From: Mycolicibacterium nivoides
GTDB lineage: Bacteria; Actinomycetota; Actinomycetes; Mycobacteriales; Mycobacteriaceae
Direction of reading: 5' to 3'
NCBI RefSeq assembly: GCF_003855255.1
Contig: NZ_CP034072.1
Location: forward strand, 434,001 to 498,000
DNA length: 64,000 bases
Shown: positions 53,555 to 63,991 of the stretch, piece after piece
How the letters are laid out: every line of letters begins with the position of its first letter
Numbering within the stretch: position 1 is the stretch's first letter
Notes under the pieces: model-generated
Seen by the model: the letters and a program-made list of their open reading frames with translations, nothing else
What the model was told of the DNA's origin: nothing
Databases searched by the model: none
Program-made: the position numbers and the translations under genes

Positions 53555-54683
53555 TTCCTCGCTGGATTGTGCGGCAGACTTCGGCGGCCGCCCGAGTCAA
53601 GGCGGCCGGGCCGTCACGCAAGGCCTGATCCAGCGGCGTGCCCGGCGCGGTGATCGCCACCAGTTTGTCGACGCCGTTGTCCAGCAGTATGTCGGCGTCG
53701 GGGGCCACCCGGCCGGCGAAGATCGCCACCCGGGCGCCGGTGCGGGCGGCCAGCTGGGCGACACCGAACGGCGTCTTTCCCAACATGGTCTGGGCGTCGA
53801 CGCTGCCCTCGCCGGTGAACACCCAGTCCGCGCCGGTCAGGGACTGCTCCAGTCCGACGGTCTGGGCGATCAGTTCGACACCGGGAGCGCAGTCGGCGGC
53901 GAGGAACTCCAGCAGGCCGAAGCCCAGGCCGCCCGCGGCACCGGCCCCCGGGCGGTCGGGCCGGGCGTGGCCGAGCGCGGTGCCGGTCACCTCCACCAAC
54001 CGGGCCAGCGCAGTTTCGAGCACCTCGACATCGTCGGGAGCGGCCCCCTTCTGCGGGCCGAAAACCGCACTGGCGCCACCGGTTCCGAGCAGCGGCGCGG
54101 TGACGTCGGAGGCGATCCGGACCCGGACATCGGCCAATCGGGGATCCATACCCGAGACATCGATGTGTTGCAGTCGGGCCAGTGCCGCACCACCGGGCGG
54201 CAGTGCGGCGCCGTCGGCATCGGTGAAGGACACGCCCAGGGCGGTGAGCATGCCGGCTCCACCGTCATTGGTCGCCGAACCGCCGATCCCGATCAGCAGC
54301 TCGGTCGCGCCCCGATCCAGCGCCGAGATGATGATTTGTCCGACTCCGAATGTGCTGGCGCGCAAGATGTCCCGGTCCGCCGGCGCCACCAGCTCCAGGC
54401 CGGAGGCGCTGGCCATCTCGATCACGGCCAGGCGGTGCTCGGCGAGGTAGCCATAGGTGGCGCGCGCCGGCCGTCCCAGCGGATCGCTGACCTCGACCGT
54501 GACGCGATCGCCGCCGAGTGCGTCGACGACGGCATCCACGGTGCCTTCGCCGCCGTCGGCCATCGGTACCCCGATGCACTCGGCGTCGGGCAGTACCGAC
54601 CGGACGCCTTCGCGCAGCGCTGCCACCGCTTGCGACGCGGTCATCGACTCCTTGAAGGAGTCCGGGGCCAGCACGATCTTCAT
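53532..54683 (-). CDS. glycerate kinase (GarK/GlxK family)
   Basis: 383 aa. Family blocks: MKIVLAPDSFKESMTASQAVAALREGV, CIGVPMADGGEGTVDAVVDALGG, LLIGIGGSATNDGGAGMLTALGVSF, GAGAAGGLGFGLLEFLAADCAPGVELI and DWVFTGEGSVDAQTMLGKTPFGVAQLA. It phosphorylates D-glycerate to 2- or 3-phosphoglycerate with ATP, linking glyoxylate/glycerate use to glycolysis. It stands alone on this strand. Confidence 0.93.
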   Translation of the reverse strand: MKIVLAPDSFKESMTASQAVAALREGVRSVLPDAECIGVPMADGGEGTVDAVVDALGGDRVTVEVSDPLGRPARATYGYLAEHRLAVIEMASASGLELVAPADRDILRASTFGVGQIIISALDRGATELLIGIGGSATNDGGAGMLTALGVSFTDADGAALPPGGAALARLQHIDVSGMDPRLADVRVRIASDVTAPLLGTGGASAVFGPQKGAAPDDVEVLETALARLVEVTGTALGHARPDRPGAGAAGGLGFGLLEFLAADCAPGVELIAQTVGLEQSLTGADWVFTGEGSVDAQTMLGKTPFGVAQLAARTGARVAIFAGRVAPDADILLDNGVDKLVAITAPGTPLDQALRDGPAALTRAAAEVCRTIQRGTRGSPPR

Positions 54684-54757
54684 TGGCTGGCGACATTACC
54701 CACTGTGGCGCCGCGCGGCGCGCCGTAGCGGACCGCCTCGGGCCTGCCCGGGGGAGT

Positions 54758-55198
54758 TCACGTCACGGCATGGGCCAGGAGTCGCTTGAGTTCGCGTCGC
54801 TGCTCGGCGTCGAGCCCTTCGAGCACCTCTTCCTCGGCGGCAAGCACCGCGGCTTCGGCCCGTTTCAGCAATTCGGCTCCCTCGGCCGTCAGTTCGGCCG
54901 GAAGCGCCCGTCCGGAGTCCACGGTGGCGGGTCTGCGTACGGCGCCGCGATCCTGAAGTCCGCGCAGCACGTTGTTCATGGCCTGCGGTGAGACGTTGGT
55001 GTGACGCGCGAGTTCCGCGTTGGACTGACCGGGGGCCATGGACAGCAGTCGCAGACAGACGAATTCGGGCAGCGTGAGCCCGAGCGGTTGCAGTTGTGCC
55101 GCGACCTTGGGCTGCAGCACAGCGACCACGCGATACATCAGGTATCCGAGTGGCTGTTCCTCCAGGACGCCCCCGGTATCGGAGTTCATATCAAGCAT
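54758..55198 (-). CDS. MarR family repressor (Rv2887-like)
   Basis: 146 aa. MarR fold with PLGYLMYRVVAVLQPKVAAQLQPLGLTLPEFVCLRLLSMAPGQSNAELARHTNVSPQAMNNVLRGLQDRGAVRRP and the wing VDSGRALPAELTAEG. It lies between the amidase and pyrH genes, the place of Rv2887 in M. tuberculosis, and is divergent from a SAM methyltransferase gene. Rv2887 is known to repress the methyltransferase Rv0560c, and its loss gives resistance to some drugs by N-methylation. ATG 55198 (or 55189) has no ribosome site, and the start overlaps operator-like DNA, so the mRNA may be leaderless. Confidence 0.85.
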   Translation of the reverse strand: MLDMNSDTGGVLEEQPLGYLMYRVVAVLQPKVAAQLQPLGLTLPEFVCLRLLSMAPGQSNAELARHTNVSPQAMNNVLRGLQDRGAVRRPATVDSGRALPAELTAEGAELLKRAEAAVLAAEEEVLEGLDAEQRRELKRLLAHAVT

Positions 55199-55206
55199 AT
55201 TGACAC

Positions 55207-55927
<721 letters not shown>

Positions 55928-56073
55928 TTGCCAGCTGACCTGCGCCCGCCGGCGACACTCGGTCCGCGAGGGCTCCCCCCGCTAGGTGTGCTGCCCGCCA
56001 TAAGGCAGGATAGAGAGGCCGTCCAGGGGTAACCCGGGTGGCTCTCTACATGCGAGGAGTGCCGAGGAGACCG

Positions 56074-56823
<750 letters not shown>

Positions 56824-56838
56824 ACGGGAGAAGCCGAC

Positions 56839-57396
56839 GTGATCGACGAAACTCTCTTCGACGCTGAAGAGAAGATGGAAAAGGCCGTGAGTGTGGCCCG
56901 TGACGACCTGGCCACCATTCGGACCGGCCGGGCCAATCCCGGCATGTTCTCCCGGATCAACATCGACTACTACGGGGCGATGACGCCGATCACGCAGATG
57001 GCAAGCATCAACGTCCCCGAGGCGCGCATGGTCGTCATCAAGCCTTACGAGGCATCGCAGCTCAAGCCGATCGAGGACGCGATCCGCCACTCCGACCTCG
57101 GGGTCAATCCGACCAACGACGGCAGCATCATCCGGATCTCCATACCGCAGCTCACCGAGGAGCGTCGCCGCGACCTGGTCAAGCAGGCCAAGTCCAAGGG
57201 CGAGGACGCCAAGGTGTCGGTGCGCAACATCCGCCGCAAGGCCATGGAAGAGCTCAGCCGGATCAAGAAGGACGGCGAGGCCGGCGAGGACGAGGTCGGA
57301 CGGGCCGAGAAGGACCTCGACAAGACCACCCACACCTACACCAGCCAGATCGACGACCTGGTCAAGCACAAGGAAGGCGAACTGCTGGAGGTCTAG
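56839..57396 (+). CDS. frr: ribosome recycling factor
   Basis: 185 aa, exactly the family length. [97 protein letters not shown] are all typical. With EF-G it splits ribosomes after termination. GTG start 15 bases after pyrH; the stop TAG shares its G with the cdsA GTG. Confidence 0.97.
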   Translation: MIDETLFDAEEKMEKAVSVARDDLATIRTGRANPGMFSRINIDYYGAMTPITQMASINVPEARMVVIKPYEASQLKPIEDAIRHSDLGVNPTNDGSIIRISIPQLTEERRRDLVKQAKSKGEDAKVSVRNIRRKAMEELSRIKKDGEAGEDEVGRAEKDLDKTTHTYTSQIDDLVKHKEGELLEV

Positions 57397-58274
57397 TGGC
57401 CGATCAGCAAATACCTTTCGTGACAAACACACCGGTCGGAGAACCGCAGAAAAAACAATCCCGGGCCGGCCGTGATCTCCCGGCCGCCATCGCCGTCGGC
57501 GTCGTCCTCGGCGCCATGGCGATCGGGACCCTCTTGTTCGCGCCGATCTGGTGGCTGCCGTTGCTCGCGGTGGCGATAGCCATCGCCACCCACGAGGTGA
57601 TCCGGCGGCTGCGCGAACACGGTTACGCGTTGCCCGCCGTCCCGCTGCTGCTCGGTGGCCAGGCGATGATCTGGCTGACCTGGCCGTTCGGGGCAGTCGG
57701 TCTGCTGGGCGCCTTCGGGGGCACGATCGTCGTCTGCATGGTGTGGCGTCTCGTCGGGCAGGGTCTGGACCAGCAACCGGTCAATTACCTGCGCGATATC
57801 GCCGCCACGATCCTGCTCGCCACCTGGGTGCCGTTGTTCGCGGCCTTCACCGCGCTTCTGATCTTCGCCGACCACGGCGGAGCCAGGGTATTCACCATCA
57901 TCGTCACGGTCGTCTTCGCCGACATCGGCGGTTATGTCGCGGGCGTGCTGTTCGGCAAGCACCTGCTGGCCCCGGCGATCAGCCCCAAGAAGTCCTGGGA
58001 GGGCCTCGGCGGTTCGCTCGTGTTCGGCATCACCGCAGCCGTTCTCTCGGTGACGTTCCTGCTGGACAAGCCCGCGTGGGTGGGCGCACCGCTGGGCTTG
58101 CTGCTGGTCATCACCGGCGTGCTCGGCGACCTGGTCGAATCGCAGATCAAGCGTGACCTCGGGATCAAGGACATGGGCACGCTGCTACCGGGCCACGGTG
58201 GGATCATGGACCGCATCGACGCGATGCTGCCGTCCGCTGTCGTCGGCTGGATTGTGCTGACGCTGCTCGCGTAG
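57396..58274 (+). CDS. cdsA: phosphatidate cytidylyltransferase
   Basis: 292 aa. Eight or so helices and the CDP-diacylglycerol synthase signature in ISPKKSWEGLGGSLVFG and the end GVLGDLVESQIKRDLGIKDMGTLLPGHGGIMDRIDAML. It makes CDP-diacylglycerol, the precursor of phosphatidylinositol and cardiolipin, at the plasma membrane. It starts on the last base of the frr stop. Its last 90 bases overlap the convergent transporter gene. Confidence 0.95.
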   Translation: MADQQIPFVTNTPVGEPQKKQSRAGRDLPAAIAVGVVLGAMAIGTLLFAPIWWLPLLAVAIAIATHEVIRRLREHGYALPAVPLLLGGQAMIWLTWPFGAVGLLGAFGGTIVVCMVWRLVGQGLDQQPVNYLRDIAATILLATWVPLFAAFTALLIFADHGGARVFTIIVTVVFADIGGYVAGVLFGKHLLAPAISPKKSWEGLGGSLVFGITAAVLSVTFLLDKPAWVGAPLGLLLVITGVLGDLVESQIKRDLGIKDMGTLLPGHGGIMDRIDAMLPSAVVGWIVLTLLA

Positions 58275-59177
58275 ATTGCGCTCGCCGCGCGCGCCTGACG
58301 CGTTCAGCCAGCACGCGACCGCACCCAGGACCAGTCCCGCGGCGATACCGAGGTTCACCCGCTCGCCGAGCATGAACCAGGACAACACCCCTGCGACCGC
58401 GGGAATGACGCAGAACAGCATCGCGACCGCCGAGGCGCCGTGCAGATTGATGGCCCGCACGTACAGCGACACCCCGAGGGTGGCGTTCAGCAGCACCACA
58501 CCGGCCACCGCCAGCACGGCCTTGGTGACGTCGTGCACCTCGACCGGTGTGGTGAGCGCGAGCGCCAAGGCGGGGATGAAGGCGACGGCGTTCTGCACGG
58601 ACGTCGAGGCCCGGAAGTCGACATCGGAGCAGAACCGCTGTTGATACACCCCGCCGGCGGCCAGGCCGAGCAGTGCCACCAGTAACAATCCGACCGCGGG
58701 GTCGATGCCGCCCGAGTCGACCAGCCTCGTCGCGCATGCTGCCAGCACGGCGGCGACGCCGAGCACCAAGGCGAGTACTCGGCGTGGCGTCAGCCGATCG
58801 CGCAGGAACATCGCGGCCAGCAGTGCCGTCGCGACCGGGTTCATCGCGATGACAACCGCGCACAGCACCGCCGGGGCGCCATGCTGAATCGCGATGTACA
58901 GGGCGCAGAACTGCACGGCCTGCATGAGCAGACCCGCCACCGCGACGTGAAGCAGCTTGCGCCCGGTGGGAAAGCTGACCCGGGCCAGCGCTGCCCACGT
59001 CCCGAGGAACAGGCCGGCGAGCCCGAACCGGACGGCCAACACAGCCATCGGGGAGAGCGCGTGCACGGCGAGGTTGCCGATCGGATAGCCCAGGGCGTAG
59101 AAGAACGTCACGGTCGTCGCCGTGCGCATCGGCATCGGCTGGATCGCTCCGTGCGTGCGCAGGGGAGTGGACGCCAT
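58185..59177 (-). CDS. EamA/DMT family transporter
   Basis: 330 aa with ten helices in two repeats, beginning TFFYALGYPIGNLAVHALSPMAVLAVRFGLAGLFLGTW and ending AVAMLFCVIPAVAGVLSWFMLGERVNLGIAAGLVLGAVACWLNASG. This is the drug/metabolite exporter pattern. The last 40 residues (RGERNLREQRQHNPADDSG...) are polar and fall in the overlap with cdsA, so the natural stop may have been lost. It is divergent from a LysR gene with a likely operator between; the substrate is unknown. Confidence 0.85.
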   Translation of the reverse strand: MASTPLRTHGAIQPMPMRTATTVTFFYALGYPIGNLAVHALSPMAVLAVRFGLAGLFLGTWAALARVSFPTGRKLLHVAVAGLLMQAVQFCALYIAIQHGAPAVLCAVVIAMNPVATALLAAMFLRDRLTPRRVLALVLGVAAVLAACATRLVDSGGIDPAVGLLLVALLGLAAGGVYQQRFCSDVDFRASTSVQNAVAFIPALALALTTPVEVHDVTKAVLAVAGVVLLNATLGVSLYVRAINLHGASAVAMLFCVIPAVAGVLSWFMLGERVNLGIAAGLVLGAVACWLNASGARGERNLREQRQHNPADDSGRQHRVDAVHDPTVAR

Positions 59178-59229
59178 GACGCAATGGTGGGTGAGCTCCC
59201 CACGCGCGGTCCAACGATTATCGGCAATC

Positions 59230-59258
59230 GCGATTGATCGTTGATGCTAATCAATCGC
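59230..59258. promoter_or_regulatory. LysR-type operator between EamA and LysR genes
   Basis: GCGATTGAT and ATCAATCGC are perfect 9-base inverted arms 11 bases apart, in the 154-base gap between the divergent genes. The size and AT content suit a LysR regulator that activates the transporter and represses itself. Confidence 0.65.
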
Positions 59259-59331
59259 CTGGAATAACTCGGTGAATAGAAGGAAATGCCTGGTTTTTGA
59301 TCGTAAGCACTGATCGGAGTACGTTGGCCGC

Positions 59332-60183
59332 ATGGGTCAGGTGCTGGATATCGCACCGCTGCGCAGCCTGGTGGCGGTGGCGGACTGTGGCGGGTTTCAC
59401 CGCGCCGCCGCGGTGTTGCACATGACGCAGTCCGCTGTCAGTCAGCATGTACGGCGGATCGAGGCCGTCGTCGGCGGTCCCGTCGTCGAACGGTCCGGCC
59501 GCGGTGTGGCCTTCACCGAACTGGGGCATCGCGTTCTCGGGCACGCCCGGGGCATCCTTGCCGCTCACGACGCGGCGCTGACCGATCTCGGTGCGGCCGA
59601 GGAACAGGTGCTGCTGATCGGCGCCACCGAGCACGGCGCCGACGTCATGTTGCCCGCCCTCACGGCGGCGCTGGGCGAGCGCTTGCCCAACTGGCGGCTG
59701 CGGTTTCGTCTCGACCGCAATGTCATGCTCGCCGACGCCCTCGAACACGGTCTGGTCGATCTGGCCGTGATGCTCGACGGTTCCGGGATGGATCCCGCTC
59801 ACGCCTCCGGAACGCTTGCGCTGAAGTGGGTTTCGGGCCGCGGCTTCGGCACCGGTGTGAACCAGCCGTTGCCGGTGGTGATGTTCTCCGAACCGTGCAC
59901 ATTGCGTGAACCCACGTTCGCCACGCTCGACCGGTGCGGGACCGACTACCGCATCGCCGCCGAATCCGCGAACCTGTCCGGCCTGTTCGCAGCGGTGCGT
60001 TCCGGCCTGGGCGTGGCACTGCTGCCGATGATCGGCCGACTGCCCGACGGGCTGTGTCTGGCCGAGGGGCTGCCCCCGGCCAGCCGCGCATCGGTGTTCG
60101 TCCGCGGCCGCGCCGGGGTGGATACCGGTGTCCTGGACACCGTTGAGCGGACCGTTCACGACGTTCTCGCCGGACAAGCCTGA
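59332..60183 (+). CDS. LysR family transcriptional regulator
   Basis: 283 aa. N-terminal [59 protein letters not shown], then the substrate-binding domain ([43 protein letters not shown]). Divergent from the EamA transporter gene, its likely target. The rlmN ATG follows 13 bases after the stop. Confidence 0.92.
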   Translation: MGQVLDIAPLRSLVAVADCGGFHRAAAVLHMTQSAVSQHVRRIEAVVGGPVVERSGRGVAFTELGHRVLGHARGILAAHDAALTDLGAAEEQVLLIGATEHGADVMLPALTAALGERLPNWRLRFRLDRNVMLADALEHGLVDLAVMLDGSGMDPAHASGTLALKWVSGRGFGTGVNQPLPVVMFSEPCTLREPTFATLDRCGTDYRIAAESANLSGLFAAVRSGLGVALLPMIGRLPDGLCLAEGLPPASRASVFVRGRAGVDTGVLDTVERTVHDVLAGQA

Positions 60184-60196
60184 TACTGGACAAGAC

Positions 60197-61288
60197 ATGA
60201 AGCAGGAATTGGTCTTCGAAGCCCCGCGACGCCGCATGCCGCCGCGACACCTTGCCGACCTCGACGAGGACGGCCGTGCTGCTGCCGTCACCGAGCTGGG
60301 TCTGCCGAAATTTCGGGCCAAGCAGCTGGCCAACCAGTACTACGGCCGCCTGATCGCCGATCCGAAGCAGATGACCGACCTGCCCGCCGCCGTGCGGGAT
60401 CAGGTGGCCGAGGCACTGTTCCCGGCGCTGATCGATCCGGTGAAGCAGATCCAGTGCGACGCGGGCGAGACCCGCAAGACACTGTGGCGCGCGGTGGACG
60501 GCACGACGTTCGAATCGGTGCTGATGCGCTATCCGCAGCGCAATACGGTGTGCATCTCTTCGCAGGCCGGCTGCGGCATGGCCTGCCCGTTCTGCGCCAC
60601 CGGCCAGGGCGGTCTGATGCGCAACCTGTCCACCGGCGAGATCCTCGAACAGGTCCGCTCGGCGTCGTCGGCCATGCGGCTGGAGCATGACGGGCGGCTG
60701 TCCAACATCGTGTTCATGGGCATGGGTGAGCCGTTGGCCAACTACAACCGGGTGCTGGCGGCCGTCAAGCGCATCATCGCCCCGCCGCCGAACGGCTTCG
60801 GGATCAGCGCCCGCTCGGTGACGGTGTCGACGGTGGGGCTGGCCCCGGCCATTCGCAAACTGGCCGACGAGCGCCTCGGTGTCACCCTGGCCGTATCCCT
60901 GCACACCCCCGATGACGAACTACGCGACACGCTGGTGCCGGTGAACAACCGGTGGAAGGTCGACGAAGTCCTCGATGCCGCGCGGTACTACGCCGATGTC
61001 ACCGGACGGCGGGTGTCCATCGAGTACGCGCTGATCCGTGATGTCAACGATCAGCCTTGGCGCGCAGACCTTCTCGGTAAGAAGCTGCACGCCAAGCTGG
61101 GGCAGTTGGTGCACGTCAACCTCATTCCGCTCAACCCGACGCCGGGCAGTGAATGGGACGCCAGTCCCAAACCTGTCGAGCGGGAGTTCGTCAAACGCGT
61201 TCAGGCCAAGGGAGTCTCGTGCACCGTGCGCGACACCCGGGGGCGTGAGATCGCCGCGGCCTGTGGCCAGCTGGCCGCCGAGGGCTGA
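60197..61288 (+). CDS. rlmN: 23S rRNA (adenine-2503-C2)-methyltransferase RlmN
   Basis: 363 aa. Radical-SAM motif C-x3-C-x2-C in [88 protein letters not shown] and the methyl-carrying Cys near the C-terminus in [21 protein letters not shown]. It methylates A2503 of 23S rRNA and some tRNAs. ATG 60197 chosen. Near cdsA as in M. tuberculosis. Confidence 0.95.
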   Translation: MKQELVFEAPRRRMPPRHLADLDEDGRAAAVTELGLPKFRAKQLANQYYGRLIADPKQMTDLPAAVRDQVAEALFPALIDPVKQIQCDAGETRKTLWRAVDGTTFESVLMRYPQRNTVCISSQAGCGMACPFCATGQGGLMRNLSTGEILEQVRSASSAMRLEHDGRLSNIVFMGMGEPLANYNRVLAAVKRIIAPPPNGFGISARSVTVSTVGLAPAIRKLADERLGVTLAVSLHTPDDELRDTLVPVNNRWKVDEVLDAARYYADVTGRRVSIEYALIRDVNDQPWRADLLGKKLHAKLGQLVHVNLIPLNPTPGSEWDASPKPVEREFVKRVQAKGVSCTVRDTRGREIAAACGQLAAEG

Positions 61289-61298
61289 GCTTTCTGCG

Positions 61299-61396
61299 CC
61301 GAGACTGCGCCCAGATCACCGAGACTGCGCCCAGATCGCGTTCTCGCGGAAAATGGCGATCTGTACGCAGTGTCGGTGGGCTGTAGGCAGTCTCGG
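61299..61396. repeat. REP-like element: two direct and two inverted copies of a 19-bp unit
   Basis: CCGAGACTGCGCCCAGATC occurs at 61299-61317 and again at 61319-61337. A reverse copy with 16 of 19 matches is at 61358-61376 and a shorter reverse copy (GCAGTCTCGG core) at 61380-61396. The inner parts also pair (AGATCGC / GCGATCT). The element sits between the convergent rlmN and NTF2-like genes and could fold into a large hairpin serving as a two-way terminator. Confidence 0.75.
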
Positions 61397-61404
61397 GAGC
61401 GCAC

Positions 61405-61812
61405 CTACCCCGGCGGGTTGGTGAACCAGAGATTCTCCTCGCGCAGGCTGCGGCTGCGCCAGCCGTCGGGCGTGCGCACCAGTTCGTGGTGGTAGTACCC
61501 GCCGCACGCACTGATCTCCGCCATCCCTGGCAGCTGCATGGGGTTGTAGAACATCGCCCGCACGCTCGCGGTGTCCCCGGCGGTCTCGAGGATCTCGATG
61601 TTGGTGATGTAGTGCATGCTCCACGGGATCACCCCGAAGTTCGCGGCGAACCAGTCGACCACCTCGTCACGCGTGCCCACGACGGCGCCCGCCGACGAGT
61701 AGTCGATGTGGGCGTCCTCGGTGAACACCGACCGGTACAGCTCCCAGTCCTTGGAGTCGACTGCCCGGGCGTACCGGTAGAGCAGGGCCGAGATCTCAGA
61801 ATGCTCGCTCAC
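61405..61812 (-). CDS. SnoaL/NTF2-like family protein
   Basis: 135 aa. NTF2-like cone: ISALLYRYARAVDSKDWELYRSVFTEDAHIDYSSAGAVVGTRDEVVDWF, then MHYITNIEILETAGDTASVRAMFYNPM and GGYYHHELVRTPDGWRSRSLREE. SnoaL-like proteins include small ketosteroid isomerases, dehydratases and cyclases. Start GTG 61812 touches the aldehyde dehydrogenase stop (TAGTG), so it is coupled to that gene. Confidence 0.82.
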   Translation of the reverse strand: MSEHSEISALLYRYARAVDSKDWELYRSVFTEDAHIDYSSAGAVVGTRDEVVDWFAANFGVIPWSMHYITNIEILETAGDTASVRAMFYNPMQLPGMAEISACGGYYHHELVRTPDGWRSRSLREENLWFTNPPG

Positions 61813-63296
61813 TACTCGGGCATCCCGATCGTCTTAGACTCGAAGTACTCCTTGAAGCCTTCCTCGCCGTTACGCCGGCCCAGGCCGCTCTGCTTGGAAC
61901 CGCCGAACGGGCTGTTGATGCCGAAGTGGCTGCGGCTGTTGATGGTGACGTTGCCGGTGCGGATGCGTCGCGCGATGGCGAAGGCCCGGTCCACGTCGCC
62001 GGAGGAAACCTCCCCGGACAGGCCGTAGATGGAGTTGTTGGCGATGGCGACCGCCTCGTCGTCGGAGTCATACGGGGTGACCGTCAGTACGGGTCCGAAG
62101 ATCTCCTCCTGCGCGACCTGCGAATCGGGGTCGACGTCGGCGAGCAGGGTGGGCTGGGTGTAGTAGCCCGTGGGCAGGTTCTCCGGAACGCCGCCGCCGG
62201 TGACCAGGCGTGCCCCGGACTCGATGCCGGATCTGATGAGCCCCAGCACCTTGTCACGCTGGGTCGCGCTGATCTGCGGACCCTGCATGATGCCCGGTGT
62301 CCACGGGTCGCCGACGGGGAAGTTCTCCATCGCGCCCTTGAGGAGCTCGAGGCCCTCGTCGTAGCGGCTGCGGGGGAGCAGGATTCGGCTGGGCAGGATG
62401 CAGGACTGCCCGCTCATGACGCAGGCCATCATCGCCGCGATCGGCAGCGCCGAGTTGAAGTCGGCATCGTCGAGCACGATGTGGGCCGACTTGCCGCCCA
62501 GCTCGAGCATGGTCTTCTTGACCGTGGAGGCACCGGCGGCCAGGATCGCGCGCCCGGTCGCGGTGGAGCCGGTGAAGGTGATCATGTCCACCCGCGGGTC
62601 CGCCGACAGTGCGGCACCGACCTCATTGGCGCCTGCCACCACGACGTTGAACACGCCGGCCGGGATGTCGGTGTGTTCGGCGACGATGCGGCCCAACTCG
62701 GTACCCGACCACGGGGTGAGCTGCGCGGGCTTGAGCACCACGGTGTTGCCGGCCATCAACGCCGGAACCGTCTCGGCGATGTTGAGGTAGAACGGCACGT
62801 TCCACGGGGTGATCGCGCCGACCACGCCGACCGGCTCGTAGGCGATCTTGCGCCGCGCCGGCCCCAGCTGGGTCTGGTGCACGCCGTTGTCGACGACGTA
62901 GTCGAAGCTCCTCCCGTACTCGGCCCAATGCTTGACCTCGCCGATCGGGTCCTCGATCTGTGAGCCCGTGACGGTCACCGGACAGCCGACCTCGGTGATC
63001 AGCACCCGGCGCAGCCGCTCCTTCTCGGATTCCAGCGCGTCGTGCAGCTGCATCAGGCAGTGGTAGCGGAACTCGACGTCGCGGCTCCAGTCGGTTTCGT
63101 CGAACGCCCTTCGCGCGGCGCCCACGGCACGTTCGATGTCGGCCACGGTGCCGTCGGTCGCATGGCCGGCCACCTGCTCGCTGGCCGGGTGGATGACGTC
63201 GAATTTCGCACCGCTGCCGGTGTATTGGAGTTCACCGTCGATGAGCATCCGCTCGTCACCGGCGAGCACGCCGGTGTCGCTCTGCACCTGAGTCAT
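61812..63296 (-). CDS. NAD(P)-dependent aldehyde dehydrogenase
   Basis: 494 aa. ITPWNVPFYLNIAETVPALMAGNTVVLKPAQLTPW, FTGSTATGRAILAAGA, catalytic Glu in LELGGKSAHIVLDDAD, nucleophile Cys in MSGQSCILPSRI, and QEEIFGPVLTVTPYDSDDEAVAIANNSIYGLSGEV. Substrate unknown. ATG 63296 gives the usual N-terminus; a GTG at 63332 is also in frame. A palindrome at 63365-63382 and a TetR gene lie upstream, and the NTF2-like gene follows. Confidence 0.93.
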   Translation of the reverse strand: MTQVQSDTGVLAGDERMLIDGELQYTGSGAKFDVIHPASEQVAGHATDGTVADIERAVGAARRAFDETDWSRDVEFRYHCLMQLHDALESEKERLRRVLITEVGCPVTVTGSQIEDPIGEVKHWAEYGRSFDYVVDNGVHQTQLGPARRKIAYEPVGVVGAITPWNVPFYLNIAETVPALMAGNTVVLKPAQLTPWSGTELGRIVAEHTDIPAGVFNVVVAGANEVGAALSADPRVDMITFTGSTATGRAILAAGASTVKKTMLELGGKSAHIVLDDADFNSALPIAAMMACVMSGQSCILPSRILLPRSRYDEGLELLKGAMENFPVGDPWTPGIMQGPQISATQRDKVLGLIRSGIESGARLVTGGGVPENLPTGYYTQPTLLADVDPDSQVAQEEIFGPVLTVTPYDSDDEAVAIANNSIYGLSGEVSSGDVDRAFAIARRIRTGNVTINSRSHFGINSPFGGSKQSGLGRRNGEEGFKEYFESKTIGMPE

Positions 63297-63364
63297 AGGA
63301 GACAGCTTTACAAAAATTGCGTGTCGTGTCACCCCTTTGGAAGAAGGATTGACCGATCGATGAA

Positions 63365-63382
63365 ACTCTGCGATCGTAGAGT
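63365..63382. promoter_or_regulatory. putative TetR operator before the aldehyde dehydrogenase gene
   Basis: ACTCTGCGATCGTAGAGT is symmetrical at 16 of 18 bases, with ACTCT/AGAGT arms and a CGATCG centre. It lies in the gap between the TetR gene stop and the dehydrogenase start, about 70 bases before the latter. Confidence 0.55.
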
Positions 63383-63433
63383 GTCGTTGACGCGGAGACG
63401 GGAGGTGTGGATGGTGGAACGGTAGAAGGCGGG

Positions 63434-63991
63434 TCAGTTCGTGTCGGGCTGTTTGATACCGACGGCGTGGCGCAGCTGCGCCAGGAATTGATCGCCGTCA
63501 TCGCTGCGCACGATGTAGTGCGAGACCGCGACCCGGATCGCGGTGGCGGCCTTGACCGGCGCGTTGGCACCCGACAGGAGTTTGAGCAGCCGCGCCCGCA
63601 TCAGCGGGATGACGTTGGCCAGTTGGGCGATCACGACTTCGGGCTCGATGTCGACCAGCCGGACCCCGGAATACGACTGCTGGTACTGCACGATGAAACG
63701 CAGTGCGGCGTCGAGCTTCTCGGTGCCCCGCAGGCCGACGGTGGCATGGCTCATGCCGTGGTCGAACATCTCGCGCTCGTAGGTGCCGAACGCGGCGAGA
63801 AGCTCCTGTTTGTCGGCGAACCAGCGGTACAGCGTGGGCCGGGAGACGCCGGCCTGCAGCGCCACCTCGGAGAGGCTCAGCTTGGTCTGGCCGCTGCGCG
63901 CCAGTACCTCGGCTGTCGCGACCAGGATTCGGTGGCGCGTCGAGGTGTCTTCCAGTGATACGTCCCGCTGCGCGGGTGCAGGTTCATTCAC
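63434..63991 (-). CDS. TetR family transcriptional regulator
   Basis: 185 aa. HTH RHRILVATAEVLARSGQTKLSLSEVALQAGVSRPTLYRWFADKQELLAAFGTYE (about residues 19-72) and a helical ligand domain with no recognised signature. Upstream of, and on the same strand as, the aldehyde dehydrogenase and NTF2-like genes, which it probably controls. GTG 63991 taken as start; the true start could lie past the window edge side only if it is upstream of 63991. Confidence 0.85.
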   Translation of the reverse strand: MNEPAPAQRDVSLEDTSTRHRILVATAEVLARSGQTKLSLSEVALQAGVSRPTLYRWFADKQELLAAFGTYEREMFDHGMSHATVGLRGTEKLDAALRFIVQYQQSYSGVRLVDIEPEVVIAQLANVIPLMRARLLKLLSGANAPVKAATAIRVAVSHYIVRSDDGDQFLAQLRHAVGIKQPDTN

